DNA from: Christiangramia portivictoriae DSM 23547
GTDB lineage: Bacteria; Bacteroidota; Bacteroidia; Flavobacteriales; Flavobacteriaceae
NCBI RefSeq assembly: GCF_000423045.1
Contig: NZ_AUHF01000001.1
Location: 930,001-994,000 of the forward strand
Direction of reading: 5' to 3'
Length of the DNA stretch: 64,000 nt
Part shown: one piece after another, positions 17,009 to 26,159 of the stretch
Position numbering within the stretch: position 1 is the first letter of the stretch
Layout: each line of letters begins with the position of its first letter
Notes under the pieces: generated by a model
Told to the model about the DNA's origin: nothing
The model's input: the letters and a program-made list of their open reading frames with translations, nothing else
Databases searched by the model: none
Made by a program: the position numbers and the translations under genes

Positions 17009-17032
17009 CTAGCCTAAATTCAGCAGGAATAT

Positions 17033-18109
17033 ATGATTGAAAGACTTAATATCGTAAAGCAGAGGTTTGATGAGGTGAATGATTTAATCATTCAGCCGGA
17101 TGTAATTTCAGATCAGAAGCGGTATATCGAATTGAACAGAGAGTACAAAGATCTTCGTGCGTTGATGGATGAACGCGAAAAATACGTTAGTCTTACAGAA
17201 AATATTTCAGAAGCTGAAGAAATTATTTCAGACGGCAGCGATCCTGAAATGACCGAAATGGCTAAACTACAACTGGAGGAAGCGAAAGGTCAATTGCCGG
17301 AGCTGGAAGATAAGATTCGAATGATGCTCATCCCAAAGGATCCTGAGGATTCCAAGAACGTCGTTGTTGAAATTCGTGGTGGTACCGGTGGTGATGAAGC
17401 AAGTATTTTTGCGGGAGATCTCTACCGTATGTATACCAAGTACGTGGAAAGTAAAGGCTGGAACCACACGATTGTAGATTATAGCGAAGGTACCAGCGGC
17501 GGATTCAAGGAAATGATATTTGAGGTTTCCGGGGAAGATGTATATGGTACTTTGAAGTTTGAAGCTGGAGTTCATCGTGTGCAAAGGGTTCCTCAAACTG
17601 AGACTCAGGGCAGGGTGCATACTTCTGCTGCTACGGTAATGGTGCTTCCGGAGGCTGAAGAGTTTGATGTTCAGATTGATCCAAAAGATGTGAGGATTGA
17701 TTATTTCTGTTCTTCTGGTCCAGGTGGGCAGTCGGTAAATACGACATATTCCGCAGTTCGTCTAACCCACGAGCCAACAGGCCTGGTTGCTCAATGCCAG
17801 GATCAAAAGTCACAGCACAAGAATAAAGAGAAAGCATTTCGTGTTTTACGTTCCAGGCTTTATGAGCAGGAGCTGGCCAAGAAAATGGAGGCTGATGCCG
17901 CAAAAAGAAATTCCATGGTTTCCAGTGGTGACCGTAGTGCCAAGATTCGTACATACAATTACGCGCAAAGTAGAGTTACAGATCATCGTATCAACCTAAC
18001 GCTTTACGACCTGTCTAACATCATCAATGGAGATATTCAAAAGATCATTGATGAGTTGCAGCTGGCAGAAAATACAGAAAAGCTTAAAGAGAATTCTGAT
18101 ATTCTTTAA
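17033..18109 (+). CDS. prfA: Peptide chain release factor 1
   Basis: A 358-residue class I release factor for UAA and UAG stops. The catalytic GGQ is at residues 231-233 in [14 protein letters not shown], so it is RF1-like and not RF2. The codon-reading tripeptide at 187-189 is PQT, where E. coli RF1 has PAT; I believe this variant is usual in Bacteroidota. The N-terminal coiled region and the [11 protein letters not shown] segment are intact. pyrF follows after 15 bases. Confidence 0.96.
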   Translation: MIERLNIVKQRFDEVNDLIIQPDVISDQKRYIELNREYKDLRALMDEREKYVSLTENISEAEEIISDGSDPEMTEMAKLQLEEAKGQLPELEDKIRMMLIPKDPEDSKNVVVEIRGGTGGDEASIFAGDLYRMYTKYVESKGWNHTIVDYSEGTSGGFKEMIFEVSGEDVYGTLKFEAGVHRVQRVPQTETQGRVHTSAATVMVLPEAEEFDVQIDPKDVRIDYFCSSGPGGQSVNTTYSAVRLTHEPTGLVAQCQDQKSQHKNKEKAFRVLRSRLYEQELAKKMEADAAKRNSMVSSGDRSAKIRTYNYAQSRVTDHRINLTLYDLSNIINGDIQKIIDELQLAENTEKLKENSDIL

Positions 18110-18124
18110 AACTGAATAAATTAT

Positions 18125-18943
18125 ATGACTTCACAGGAGCTTACTGAGCAGATATTTAAAAAACAGACATTTTTATGCGTAGGTCTGGATACAGATATTG
18201 ACAAAATTCCAACCTACCTGCTTTCAGAAAAAGATCCAGTGTTTAGCTTTAATAAGGCTATTATCGATGCTACTCATCCATACTGTGTCGCCTACAAGCC
18301 GAATATTGCTTTTTATGAAGCTCTGGGTGCCAGTGGATGGAAAAGCCTTAAGAAAACGATCGAGTACCTGCATACCGAATATCCGGAATTGTATACGATC
18401 GCAGACGCCAAGCGTGGTGATATAGGAAATACTTCAAGAATGTACGCCAAAGCATTTTTTGAAGACCTTGGTTTCGATTCCATAACGGTAGCACCATATA
18501 TGGGTAAAGACAGCGTGGAACCGTTTCTCGAGTTTGAGAATAAACATACCATACTGTTGGCACTTACTTCCAACGAAGGAGCATATGATTTCCAGACGCA
18601 AAAGGCAGATGGGGAAGAACTGTACAAAAAAGTCATCAAAACATCCCTGGACTGGCATAATTCAGAAAATCTCATGTACGTGGTTGGAGCTACCAAGGCA
18701 GAATATCTTGCTGAGATCAGAAAGATCATTCCGGAAAGTTTTTTGCTGGTACCTGGTGTTGGCGCACAGGGCGGAAGTCTGGAAGAAGTTTGTAAATACG
18801 GAATAACAAACAATGTAGGTTTGCTGGTAAATTCATCCCGCAAGATCATTTACGCTTCAGATTCTTCCAATTTTGCTGAAATAGCCGCTGCCAAGGCTGA
18901 AGCTATTCAGATCCAGATGAAAGATGAACTTGAAAAACTTTAG
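18125..18943 (+). CDS. pyrF: Orotidine 5'-phosphate decarboxylase (type 2)
   Basis: A 272-residue enzyme for the last step of UMP synthesis. The catalytic [11 protein letters not shown] motif starts at residue 94 with Lys96, and the phosphate-binding VPGVGAQGG loop is near residue 203. The length and the [11 protein letters not shown] segment place it in the longer type 2 subfamily. It is 15 bases after prfA and 3 bases before the next gene, so the three form an operon. Confidence 0.95.
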   Translation: MTSQELTEQIFKKQTFLCVGLDTDIDKIPTYLLSEKDPVFSFNKAIIDATHPYCVAYKPNIAFYEALGASGWKSLKKTIEYLHTEYPELYTIADAKRGDIGNTSRMYAKAFFEDLGFDSITVAPYMGKDSVEPFLEFENKHTILLALTSNEGAYDFQTQKADGEELYKKVIKTSLDWHNSENLMYVVGATKAEYLAEIRKIIPESFLLVPGVGAQGGSLEEVCKYGITNNVGLLVNSSRKIIYASDSSNFAEIAAAKAEAIQIQMKDELEKL

Positions 18944-18946
18944 AAC

Positions 18947-19720
18947 ATGGAGTTTCAGGATCAGCTCAACAGATCTATTAAACTCACTTCCACTCCTAAA
19001 AGAATAATTTCTCTTGTCCCTAGTCAAACCGAATTACTGGTAGATCTGGGGCTTCAATCTTCCATTGTTGGAATTACTCATTTCTGTGTACATCCCAGAG
19101 GGTTGAAAGAAGAGAAGACAAGCCTGGGAGGAACCAAAAAGGTGAATTTGAGGAAAGTCAGGGAATTAAAACCCGATATTATTCTATGCAATAAAGAAGA
19201 GAATACCAGGGAGATGGTTGAGGATCTCGTAAAAATTGCACCTGTTCACTGCTCAGATGTTGCCAGCCTGCAGGATAATGCTGAGCTAATCCAGATGTAC
19301 GGTGCTCTTTTTGACAAAGGCGAGGAAGCTGAAAATTTGCTTCAGAAAATCGAAGCTTCCCTACTGCAACTGGAGCAGATGGTTTTAAACTCACAACCTA
19401 AACGAGTAGCTTATTTTATTTGGAATGAACCTTTAATGGTGGCAGGGCAGGGAACATTCATCAATGAAATGCTCAAGCTTAATAGGATGATTAATGTTTT
19501 TGAACAGGACAGATATCCTGAAACCGAACTTATAGCTTTGAAAGAAATGGAAATTGATGCAATCCTGTTGAGTTCCGAGCCATTTCCTTTTCAGAAAGAG
19601 CATAAAAAAACCTTCTCAGAAATTACAGAGAAGGTATTACTTGTGGACGGGGAATATTTTAACTGGTACGGCAGTCGTGTCCTGAAAGCTTTAAAATACT
19701 TCAAACAGTTTCACTCCTAG
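18947..19720 (+). CDS. BtuF-like helical-backbone metal receptor without signal peptide
   Basis: A 257-residue protein of the class III solute-binding fold that includes the B12-binding protein BtuF and siderophore receptors. The start TPKRIISLVPSQTELLVDLGL, then GITHFCVHP and GGTKKVNLRKVRELKPDII, are typical. There is no signal peptide or lipobox, so the protein should remain in the cytoplasm, which is unusual for a binding protein of an importer. No permease or ATPase gene is adjacent. It follows pyrF by 3 bases. The ligand may be cobalamin or another metal complex; this is inference. Confidence 0.75.
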   Translation: MEFQDQLNRSIKLTSTPKRIISLVPSQTELLVDLGLQSSIVGITHFCVHPRGLKEEKTSLGGTKKVNLRKVRELKPDIILCNKEENTREMVEDLVKIAPVHCSDVASLQDNAELIQMYGALFDKGEEAENLLQKIEASLLQLEQMVLNSQPKRVAYFIWNEPLMVAGQGTFINEMLKLNRMINVFEQDRYPETELIALKEMEIDAILLSSEPFPFQKEHKKTFSEITEKVLLVDGEYFNWYGSRVLKALKYFKQFHS

Positions 19721-19898
19721 TTTCAACCATCGAACAATCCATTCTCCTCAGCTCAGCCAGGATTTTTTTAGCTCTAATATTCAGTTTGTCACTTTGTTCT
19801 TTATCTATAAGAGCAACCTTGTAAGCACGTTGCATCAGTCTGCTGTACTTTTCACAAAGTCTTTCTTCCTTTGATTTGTTTTCGAAAATTCTAAACAT
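19701..19898 (-). CDS. Lacal_2735 family small protein (DUF6435-like)
   Basis: I choose the Met at 19898 (65 residues, MFRIFENKSKEERLCEKY), because family members start with MFxxFKKKS; the frame is open to 19928. It is a short, highly charged, mostly helical cytosolic protein of unknown function found in Flavobacteriia. Its last 20 bases overlap the end of the convergent BtuF-like gene. Confidence 0.75.
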   Translation of the reverse strand: MFRIFENKSKEERLCEKYSRLMQRAYKVALIDKEQSDKLNIRAKKILAELRRMDCSMVETRSETV

Positions 19899-20053
19899 AT
19901 AATACTTAATTTCGTTCCACTTCATCATCCTACATCTACATTACAAAACTAAGGCTAAGAAAACTTATACATTGATAATGTTCAGTTAAGCTTAATTTAA
20001 AATAGTACGGATATCCATGAGAAAGTGTTAAAAAAATTATCCTATGTAAGAAT

Positions 20054-20761
20054 CTAAGATCGATCCTGTAGGGCAAATACTCTGCGTAAAAGGTCTGTTG
20101 TTCTGGAATTTAATGAATTTCGAATATCTTTTTCTTCCTTTTTAATCATGCGATAAACTCCATTAAGGGCTTCGTTGGTTACATAATCTGTAAGATCTGG
20201 ATTTACATTGCTGGTAAGAGGTATCGCATTGTATCTCTGGATAAGATTAGACCATACCTGGTTTGCTCCAACTTTCTCTAATGAATTATTGATAATGGGA
20301 CTAAACTTGGCGTAAAGCTCTGTTTCAGTTTTGGTCGCAAGATAAGTTGTTGCTGCATCATCATTACCCAGAAGAATGTTTCGGGCATCTGCAAAACTAA
20401 TTTCTTTTACCGCACTTGCAAAAACAGGAATGGCTTCACCCACCGCATCTTCTGCAGCCCTGTTGAGCACTCTCAAACCTTCGTCGGCCAGATTATCCAA
20501 TCCAACATCTCTCAGGGTTTTATCCACTTTCTGCAATTCTGGAGGCAGACCAATTCGAACAAGTTCATTCTTAAAAAATCCATCTTCAGTAGCTAATCTG
20601 GTTACTTCCTTATCGATTCCAAATTGAAGGGCTTGCTTTAATCCGGAGTTAATTTCAGAATCTGTCACACCATAAGAAGAAGGGATCTGAGTTGCTATTT
20701 GTTGCAATTCTGCACAGGAACTTAACGAGAATATCAGTAGTAGACCGAGAAATTTTTTCAT
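20054..20761 (-). CDS. DUF4197 lipoprotein
   Basis: A 235-residue predicted lipoprotein starting MKKFLGLLLIFSLSSC with the lipid Cys at residue 16. I use ATG 20761 because a TATATTTG -7 box on this strand (20777-20784) would lie on top of the longer start at 20779. The mature part is helical and matches DUF4197 (SEINSGLKQALQFGIDKEV, then DARNILLGNDDAATTYLA). This is a widespread periplasmic family of unknown function. Confidence 0.85.
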   Translation of the reverse strand: MKKFLGLLLIFSLSSCAELQQIATQIPSSYGVTDSEINSGLKQALQFGIDKEVTRLATEDGFFKNELVRIGLPPELQKVDKTLRDVGLDNLADEGLRVLNRAAEDAVGEAIPVFASAVKEISFADARNILLGNDDAATTYLATKTETELYAKFSPIINNSLEKVGANQVWSNLIQRYNAIPLTSNVNPDLTDYVTNEALNGVYRMIKKEEKDIRNSLNSRTTDLLRRVFALQDRS

Positions 20762-20776
20762 AATTAAATATTTGCC

Positions 20777-20784
20777 CAAATATA
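20777..20784 (-). promoter_or_regulatory. Candidate -7 box before the DUF4197 gene
   Basis: Read on the minus strand this is TATATTTG, 16 bases from the chosen ATG. Confidence 0.55.
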
Positions 20785-21189
20785 CCTGCTAAAATTTTAA
20801 GGTTTAATTGTTTAAAGTTATAATAATATTAAAACAATCAATTTTGCTTATAATATTTCTAGACGTATTTTTATAAAGTATATCCCCGGCAACTTAATTC
20901 TGGGTGGGCTTAGAGAATAGTAAAGCAATCTTTCAATTATATGCAATTGAAGCAACACGCTAAAATTGTTTTACTGTTGAAACTACATTTTATCTTCATA
21001 AAATAATTAGATAGTTGATGACAAAATGGGTAACAGACTCCACTAGTACCTCCATAAATTTGAAATTCTTATGCTTACAAGAAAGCCATCCTCCCCAAGG
21101 TGGCTTTTTCTAAATTTGAGAAATTTAAAAATCCTAATTTCATTGCGATTTTCGTAAATTGCAGGTCAATATTCTTGATATAATTAAAT
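20785..21189. other. Intergenic region before icmF
   Basis: About 400 AT-rich bases lie between the divergent DUF4197 and icmF genes. I see no convincing protein gene; the longest plus-strand frames are about 20-30 codons. It contains a TAAATTTG box at 21055-21062 and a terminator-like hairpin at 21082-21109, so it may encode a short RNA or an attenuated leader. Confidence 0.5.
21082..21109 (+). terminator. Terminator-like hairpin upstream of icmF
   Basis: AAAGCCATC (21082-21090) pairs with GGTGGCTTT (21099-21107) with one wobble and is followed by T residues. No recognised plus-strand gene ends upstream, so it either ends a small RNA or attenuates the icmF message. Confidence 0.6.
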
Positions 21190-24100
21190 ATGGAGCAACA
21201 AAGTCCTTATAAACCTAAAAATAAAATAAGAATTGTAACCGCTGCCTCTCTTTTTGATGGTCATGATGCCGCTATCAATATCATGCGTAGGATCATCCAG
21301 GCTACCGGTGTCGAAGTAATACACCTTGGGCATGATAGGAGTGTCGAAGAGGTTGTGAACTGTGCTATTCAGGAAGATGCACATGCTATTGCGATGACTT
21401 CTTACCAGGGTGGCCACACCGAATACTTCAAGTATATGTACGACCTTTTGAAGGAAAAGGGTTCTGAGCATATCAAGATCTTTGGCGGTGGAGGAGGAGT
21501 AATCCTTCCCGATGAAATCAAGGAGCTGATGGATTATGGTATTGACCGCATTTACGCTCCAGATGATGGTCGTGAAATGGGTCTCCAGGGAATGATCAAT
21601 GATATGATCCAGCGTGTGGATCATCAGGTTCCCGATCTTGAAGAAGCTAACAAGCTTAAAGATAACCTGCAATCCAGGCAAGTGACCACGATTTCTCGTC
21701 TTATTTCATTGGCTGAAAACAGACATGAAGATTTCTTAAAACATTTTGATAAAAACGAATTTGAGTCCAGTAATACTCCGGTTCTGGGAATTACCGGAAC
21801 AGGTGGGTCGGGTAAATCAAGCCTGGTGGATGAACTGGTTCGAAGATTTTTAATGGACTTTCCAGAGAAACATATTGGAATCGTTTCCGTAGACCCTTCA
21901 AAAAAGAAAACCGGAGGAGCACTGCTTGGTGACCGCATCAGGATGAACAGTATCAACCACCCGAGAGTTTTTATGCGTTCACTTGCCACCCGGCAGGCGA
22001 ACCTTGCATTGTCTAAACATGTGGCCGAAGCTGTAGATGTGCTCAAAGCTGCCAAATTTGACTTGATCATTCTTGAAACTTCAGGAATTGGACAGAGTGA
22101 TACAGAGATCATGGATCATTCAGATGTGTCATTATATGTAATGACTCCGGAATTTGGTGCGGCAACCCAGCTTGAAAAGATCGATATGCTCGATTTTGCA
22201 GATCTGGTTGCTATCAATAAATTTGACAAGCGTGGTGCGCAGGATGCCTTGCGTGACGTAAAAAAGCAGTATCAGAGAAATCACCAGCTATGGCATGAAG
22301 ATGCTGAAAAACTTCCGGTATTTGGTACCATCGCTTCCCAATTCAACGATCCCGGAATGAATACTCTTTACAGGAGCCTTATGGATGCTGTGGAAAAGAA
22401 AACAAACTCCGGGCTTTCCTCAACTTTTGAAATTTCAGAAGAAATGAGCGAAAAGATATTCGTGATCCCTCCAAAGCGTACGCGATATCTTTCAGAAATT
22501 GCAGAAAATAACCGTGGTTATGATGAAACTGCTGCGACTCAGACTGAAGTTGCTCAGCGTCTCTACGGAATATATAAAACCATCGAAACCGTAGCTAATA
22601 TTAAAACAGAGTTTGGTAAAGATCAAACTAAATATCTCGATAAGAACGGAATCGATCAGGATGCTATCAAAGAAGTTTCAGAAGAAGGCCAGGCTGAATT
22701 TTTAAGCCTGCTGTTTGCTGAATTTGACAAGATCAAAATGGATCTCGATCCTTACAACTGGGAAATGATCCTGGCGTGGAACGAGAAGGTAAATAAATAT
22801 ACAGAACCTGTATATAGTTTTAAGGTTCGTGACAAAGAAATCAAAATAGATACGCATTCTGAATCCTTGTCACATACACAGATCCCGAAGGTGGCTCTTC
22901 CAAAGTACAGAGCCTGGGGAGATATTCTGGCATGGAGTCTTCAGGAGAATGTACCCGGAGAATTTCCATACACTGCCGGACTGTATCCTTTTAAAAGAAC
23001 CGGTGAAGATCCTACAAGAATGTTCGCCGGGGAAGGTGGACCGGAGAGAACCAATAGAAGATTTCATTACGTGAGCCAGGGGTTGCCGGCAAAAAGGCTT
23101 TCTACCGCTTTTGATTCGGTTACGCTCTACGGAAACGATCCAGATCACCGACCAGATATTTATGGTAAGATTGGAAATTCCGGAGTTTCCATTTGTTGTC
23201 TTGATGATGCGAAAAAGTTGTATTCAGGATTCGACCTGGCAGATGCGATGACCTCTGTAAGTATGACCATTAATGGTCCTGCTCCCATGTTACTTGGATT
23301 TTTCATGAACGCTGCCATCGATCAGAATTGTGAAAAGTATATCAAAGAGAATGGTCTGGAAAACAAGGTGGAAGCAAAACTAAGGGAGCTTTATGACGAC
23401 GCTGGTATCGACAGGCCACAATACCGTGGTGAACTTCCTGAAGGAAATAACGGCCTCGGCCTGATGCTTCTTGGATTAACGGGTGATCAGGTTTTACCAG
23501 AAGATGTGTATGCGAAGATCAAGGCTGAAACTATAGCTGTAGTTAGAGGTACTGTTCAGGCAGATATTCTGAAAGAAGATCAGGCGCAGAACACCTGTAT
23601 ATTTTCTACTGAATTTGCCTTGCGTTTGATGGGTGATGTACAGGAATATTTCATAGAGGAAAAAGTTCGCAATTTCTATTCAGTTTCAATTTCTGGCTAT
23701 CATATCGCTGAAGCAGGCGCGAATCCAATCACCCAGTTGGCATTTACCCTCGCGAATGGATTTACCTACGTGGAATATTATCTGAGCAGGGGAATGGATA
23801 TCAATAAATTTGGTCCAAACCTTTCCTTCTTTTTCTCAAATGGGGTAGATCCGGAATATGCTGTTATAGGACGTGTGGCCAGAAGAATCTGGTCCAAAGC
23901 CTTAAAACATAAATACGGCGCCAATTCCAGAGCTCAGATGTTGAAATATCACATACAAACTTCAGGTAGATCACTGCATGCTCAGGAAATCGATTTCAAT
24001 GATATTAGAACTACGCTTCAGGCACTGTATGCGATCTATGATAATTGTAATTCATTGCACACCAACGCTTATGATGAAGCGATCACTACGCCAACAGAAG

Positions 24101-24645
24101 CTTCAGTAAGAAGAGCGATGGCGATCCAGTTGATCATTAATAAGGAGTTAGGTCTTGCCAAGAACGAAAACCCAATCCAGGGATCATTCATTATCGAGGA
24201 ATTGACCAACCTGGTGGAAGAAGCGGTGCTTACAGAATTTGACCGTATCACAGAACGTGGCGGAGTACTTGGCGCAATGGAGACCATGTACCAGCGAGGA
24301 AAAATACAGGAAGAAAGCCTGTATTATGAAACCTTGAAGCATAATGGTGATTATCCTATCGTTGGGGTAAATACCTTCCTGAGCTCTACAGGTTCGCCTA
24401 CGGTTACGCCAGGTGAAGTTATTCGAGCTACGGAAGAGGAAAAAGAAAACCAGATCAAAACCCTGAAAACTTTGCATAAGGCCAAAGAAAACGCTGCTGA
24501 AGAAATGCTGGAGAGAATTCAGAAAGCGGCGATCAATAATCAGAACCTGTTCGAGGAGCTGATGGAGGCTACCAAGGTTTGCTCTTTGGGCCAGATCACT
24601 CACGCTTTATTTGAAGTAGGAGGGCAGTATCGCAGAAATATGTAG
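21190..24645 (+). CDS. icmF: Fused acyl-CoA mutase IcmF (B12 domain, G-protein chaperone, mutase)
   Basis: A 1151-residue protein combining three modules: a B12-binding domain at about 1-140 with the base-off histidine in DGHDAA (residues 23-28), a MeaB-like GTPase with P-loop GTGGSGKSS at 203-211 and NKFDKRG as G4, and a C-terminal mutase domain with [22 protein letters not shown]. This is the IcmF layout, in which the editing GTPase is built in. Known IcmF enzymes convert isobutyryl-CoA and butyryl-CoA, and some act on other branched acyl-CoAs; specificity cannot be fixed here. The separate meaB gene suggests that a standard methylmalonyl-CoA mutase exists elsewhere. Confidence 0.93.
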   Translation: MEQQSPYKPKNKIRIVTAASLFDGHDAAINIMRRIIQATGVEVIHLGHDRSVEEVVNCAIQEDAHAIAMTSYQGGHTEYFKYMYDLLKEKGSEHIKIFGGGGGVILPDEIKELMDYGIDRIYAPDDGREMGLQGMINDMIQRVDHQVPDLEEANKLKDNLQSRQVTTISRLISLAENRHEDFLKHFDKNEFESSNTPVLGITGTGGSGKSSLVDELVRRFLMDFPEKHIGIVSVDPSKKKTGGALLGDRIRMNSINHPRVFMRSLATRQANLALSKHVAEAVDVLKAAKFDLIILETSGIGQSDTEIMDHSDVSLYVMTPEFGAATQLEKIDMLDFADLVAINKFDKRGAQDALRDVKKQYQRNHQLWHEDAEKLPVFGTIASQFNDPGMNTLYRSLMDAVEKKTNSGLSSTFEISEEMSEKIFVIPPKRTRYLSEIAENNRGYDETAATQTEVAQRLYGIYKTIETVANIKTEFGKDQTKYLDKNGIDQDAIKEVSEEGQAEFLSLLFAEFDKIKMDLDPYNWEMILAWNEKVNKYTEPVYSFKVRDKEIKIDTHSESLSHTQIPKVALPKYRAWGDILAWSLQENVPGEFPYTAGLYPFKRTGEDPTRMFAGEGGPERTNRRFHYVSQGLPAKRLSTAFDSVTLYGNDPDHRPDIYGKIGNSGVSICCLDDAKKLYSGFDLADAMTSVSMTINGPAPMLLGFFMNAAIDQNCEKYIKENGLENKVEAKLRELYDDAGIDRPQYRGELPEGNNGLGLMLLGLTGDQVLPEDVYAKIKAETIAVVRGTVQADILKEDQAQNTCIFSTEFALRLMGDVQEYFIEEKVRNFYSVSISGYHIAEAGANPITQLAFTLANGFTYVEYYLSRGMDINKFGPNLSFFFSNGVDPEYAVIGRVARRIWSKALKHKYGANSRAQMLKYHIQTSGRSLHAQEIDFNDIRTTLQALYAIYDNCNSLHTNAYDEAITTPTEASVRRAMAIQLIINKELGLAKNENPIQGSFIIEELTNLVEEAVLTEFDRITERGGVLGAMETMYQRGKIQEESLYYETLKHNGDYPIVGVNTFLSSTGSPTVTPGEVIRATEEEKENQIKTLKTLHKAKENAAEEMLERIQKAAINNQNLFEELMEATKVCSLGQITHALFEVGGQYRRNM

Positions 24646-24670
24646 ATGTTATAATATTTCAAATCATAAA

Positions 24671-24696
24671 AAAATCCCGGGTTACCGGGATTTTTT
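24671..24696 (+). terminator. Terminator after icmF
   Basis: AAAATCCCGG (24671-24680) and CCGGGATTTT (24685-24694) pair perfectly around GTTA, followed by a T run. Confidence 0.88.
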
Positions 24697-24706
24697 ATTT
24701 ATATCA

Positions 24707-25105
24707 CTACAAGGTTAGTCGCCAAACACGCTGTAATTTTCGAAATTTTTGAATTTCTTTCCGAAGTAGTCGTACAAAGTCCCTTCCATTGCTATTTGCG
24801 AGTTCAAGGTATTCACAATGCTTGCTCAAACGATCGGTAAGAATACCAACCGCATGTACATATTGCCTTCTGCTTTCCTGGAAAAACTCACTTTCAGCTC
24901 TGGCAATATTGGACAACAAAGATTCTGAATACCGAATAATATCTCCGGTATAGTAAACGCTTTTATCTTCCATACCATGATCGTTCAAGCCCGAAACGTC
25001 TGGCAGAAGATAATTTGATACAGATTTGGACATCCTCATGATCTCACGGGCTTTAGAATGTAAAGCTTCACTGGATGAACCGGATAGAGGATAAGAAGAT
25101 GACAT
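24707..25105 (-). CDS. Hypothetical helical protein, 132 residues
   Basis: I cannot assign a family with confidence. The sequence is mostly helical and charged, with no signal peptide or membrane segment. The pattern SLLSNIARAESEFFQESRRQYVHAVG followed by a second helix pair (split here across residues 65-120) resembles four-helix-bundle proteins of the 23S rRNA-intervening-sequence/Avd type, but that is a guess from pattern. A Ser-rich N terminus precedes it. It is convergent with icmF across a terminator. Confidence 0.6.
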   Translation of the reverse strand: MSSSYPLSGSSSEALHSKAREIMRMSKSVSNYLLPDVSGLNDHGMEDKSVYYTGDIIRYSESLLSNIARAESEFFQESRRQYVHAVGILTDRLSKHCEYLELANSNGRDFVRLLRKEIQKFRKLQRVWRLTL

Positions 25106-25222
25106 CGTTTAATTTTTTCTCTAAATTAAAGTGATACTGGATGAAGATGTATTTAAAATTTAATCTAGATAGTATATTTATATTTAATATTTAAATTTAT
25201 AAGCTCGAAATACTTTAAAATT

Positions 25223-25660
25223 ATGGTTGATAAATTGAACTGGGCTATACTTCAGGAATTGCAAAAGGATGCCAGAGCTTCCTTTTCTGAAATAGGTAGA
25301 AAAGTGGGATTGAGTTCTCCTGCAGTAGCGGAACGAGTGAAAAAAATGGAAGATGCCGGGGTAATCAATTCCTATAAAGTAAACATCAGCCATCAGAAAA
25401 CCGGGTATCAATTGAGGGCCGTGATCACCTTGCGTGCATTTACAGGAAGACTGAAAGCATTTCTGGAAACGGTTTCCTCTTTTAAAGAAGTCCTTAATTG
25501 TTATCGAATAACCGGAAATGAAAATATCATCATGGAAGTAATTTTAAAGGATCAGGTGCATCTGGAGAAGCTTATAGACCAGTTGATCACGTATGGAGAA
25601 ACCAGGACTCATATTATTCTTTCGAAAGTTGTGGATGATGCACCAATACTTCCACGATAG
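25223..25660 (+). CDS. Lrp/AsnC family transcriptional regulator
   Basis: A 145-residue regulator with an N-terminal winged helix (NWAILQELQKDARASFSEIGRKVGLSSPAVAERV, about residues 5-38) and a C-terminal RAM ligand domain (about 65-140). It begins with the usual DxxnxxIL-type start. It stands alone and is divergent from the helical protein. The effector is probably an amino acid, from family knowledge; targets are unknown. Confidence 0.9.
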   Translation: MVDKLNWAILQELQKDARASFSEIGRKVGLSSPAVAERVKKMEDAGVINSYKVNISHQKTGYQLRAVITLRAFTGRLKAFLETVSSFKEVLNCYRITGNENIIMEVILKDQVHLEKLIDQLITYGETRTHIILSKVVDDAPILPR

Positions 25661-25702
25661 CATACTTTTAGCTTTCCGGTAGAAATCAACAATCTGCAAC
25701 AG

Positions 25703-25742
25703 ACTGTTAAATTACTACTCTGTAATTTTCTACTTTAACAGT
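25703..25742. repeat. Nested inverted repeat after the Lrp gene
   Basis: ACTGTTAAA (25703-25711) and TTTAACAGT (25734-25742) pair perfectly, and inside them ATTAC (25711-25715) pairs with GTAAT (25722-25726). There is no T run, so it may be an RNA structure or a cruciform/operator site between the Lrp gene and the small membrane protein. Confidence 0.45.
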
Positions 25743-25821
25743 TTGATCTGAAATTTCAAAGTTCTTAGTTAAAAAGATTCCAATTGTAATTTTGTTATGA
25801 CTAATCAGCCTGAATCATACT

Positions 25822-25829
25822 TAAATTTG
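25822..25829 (+). promoter_or_regulatory. Candidate -7 box (TAAATTTG) before the small membrane protein
   Basis: It lies 28 bases before ATG 25857 and inside the longer frame that begins at 25797. This favours the shorter protein. Confidence 0.55.
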
Positions 25830-25856
25830 TATCAAACAAAACAAGTAAAAAGTATC

Positions 25857-26057
25857 ATGAGGAAGAAAGCACTATTATTTTTAGTTCTTGCAGCAGTAAC
25901 AGGATTAGTTGGATTTACCGGGTTATCATTTTCCGGGATTGAGGTAGTAAGAATTATGTTCCTGATATTTGCAGATCTACTGGTGATTTCTCTTATGGCA
26001 AAATTATTTTTTCCAGAGAAACCGAAAATGAAATATCAGCCAGTTAAAAGGAGATAA
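25857..26057 (+). CDS. Small membrane protein, DUF1328-like
   Basis: A 66-residue protein from ATG 25857, with two hydrophobic segments (ALLFLVLAAVTGLVGF and IMFLIFADLLVISLMAKLFF, about residues 5-20 and 33-52) and a basic C-terminal tail. The pattern of a helix ending in GFTG followed by a second helix resembles the DUF1328/YtjA family of small stress-linked membrane proteins; the resemblance is by eye. It ends with a clear terminator and is monocistronic. Confidence 0.7.
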   Translation: MRKKALLFLVLAAVTGLVGFTGLSFSGIEVVRIMFLIFADLLVISLMAKLFFPEKPKMKYQPVKRR

Positions 26058-26079
26058 TATCACATTAAATGTACTACGA

Positions 26080-26109
26080 CCCGTAAGTTTATTGCTTACG
26101 GGTTTTTTT
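26080..26109 (+). terminator. Terminator after the small membrane protein
   Basis: CCCGTAAG (26080-26087) pairs with CTTACGGG (26095-26102) and is followed by seven T residues. Confidence 0.88.
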
Positions 26110-26159
26110 ATGGAATAATTCATGATACAATGTTTATATTTAAACATATTCCAGCACCT

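Noticed and set aside
18313-18849. A 178-codon minus-strand frame inside pyrF
   Set aside because: It lies entirely antisense to a complete, motif-bearing enzyme gene and shows no family features.
20785-21189. Cobalamin riboswitch before icmF
   Set aside because: I could not find a B12-box-like sequence or the multi-stem core; only a simple terminator-like hairpin is present.
21184-22112. Two minus-strand frames opposite the start of icmF
   Set aside because: They mirror the conserved B12 and GTPase regions and have no domain of their own.
26130-26159. Longer start for the hydrolase-like protein at 26130
   Set aside because: A TATATTTA box at 26135-26142 and the signal peptide both favour ATG 26160.
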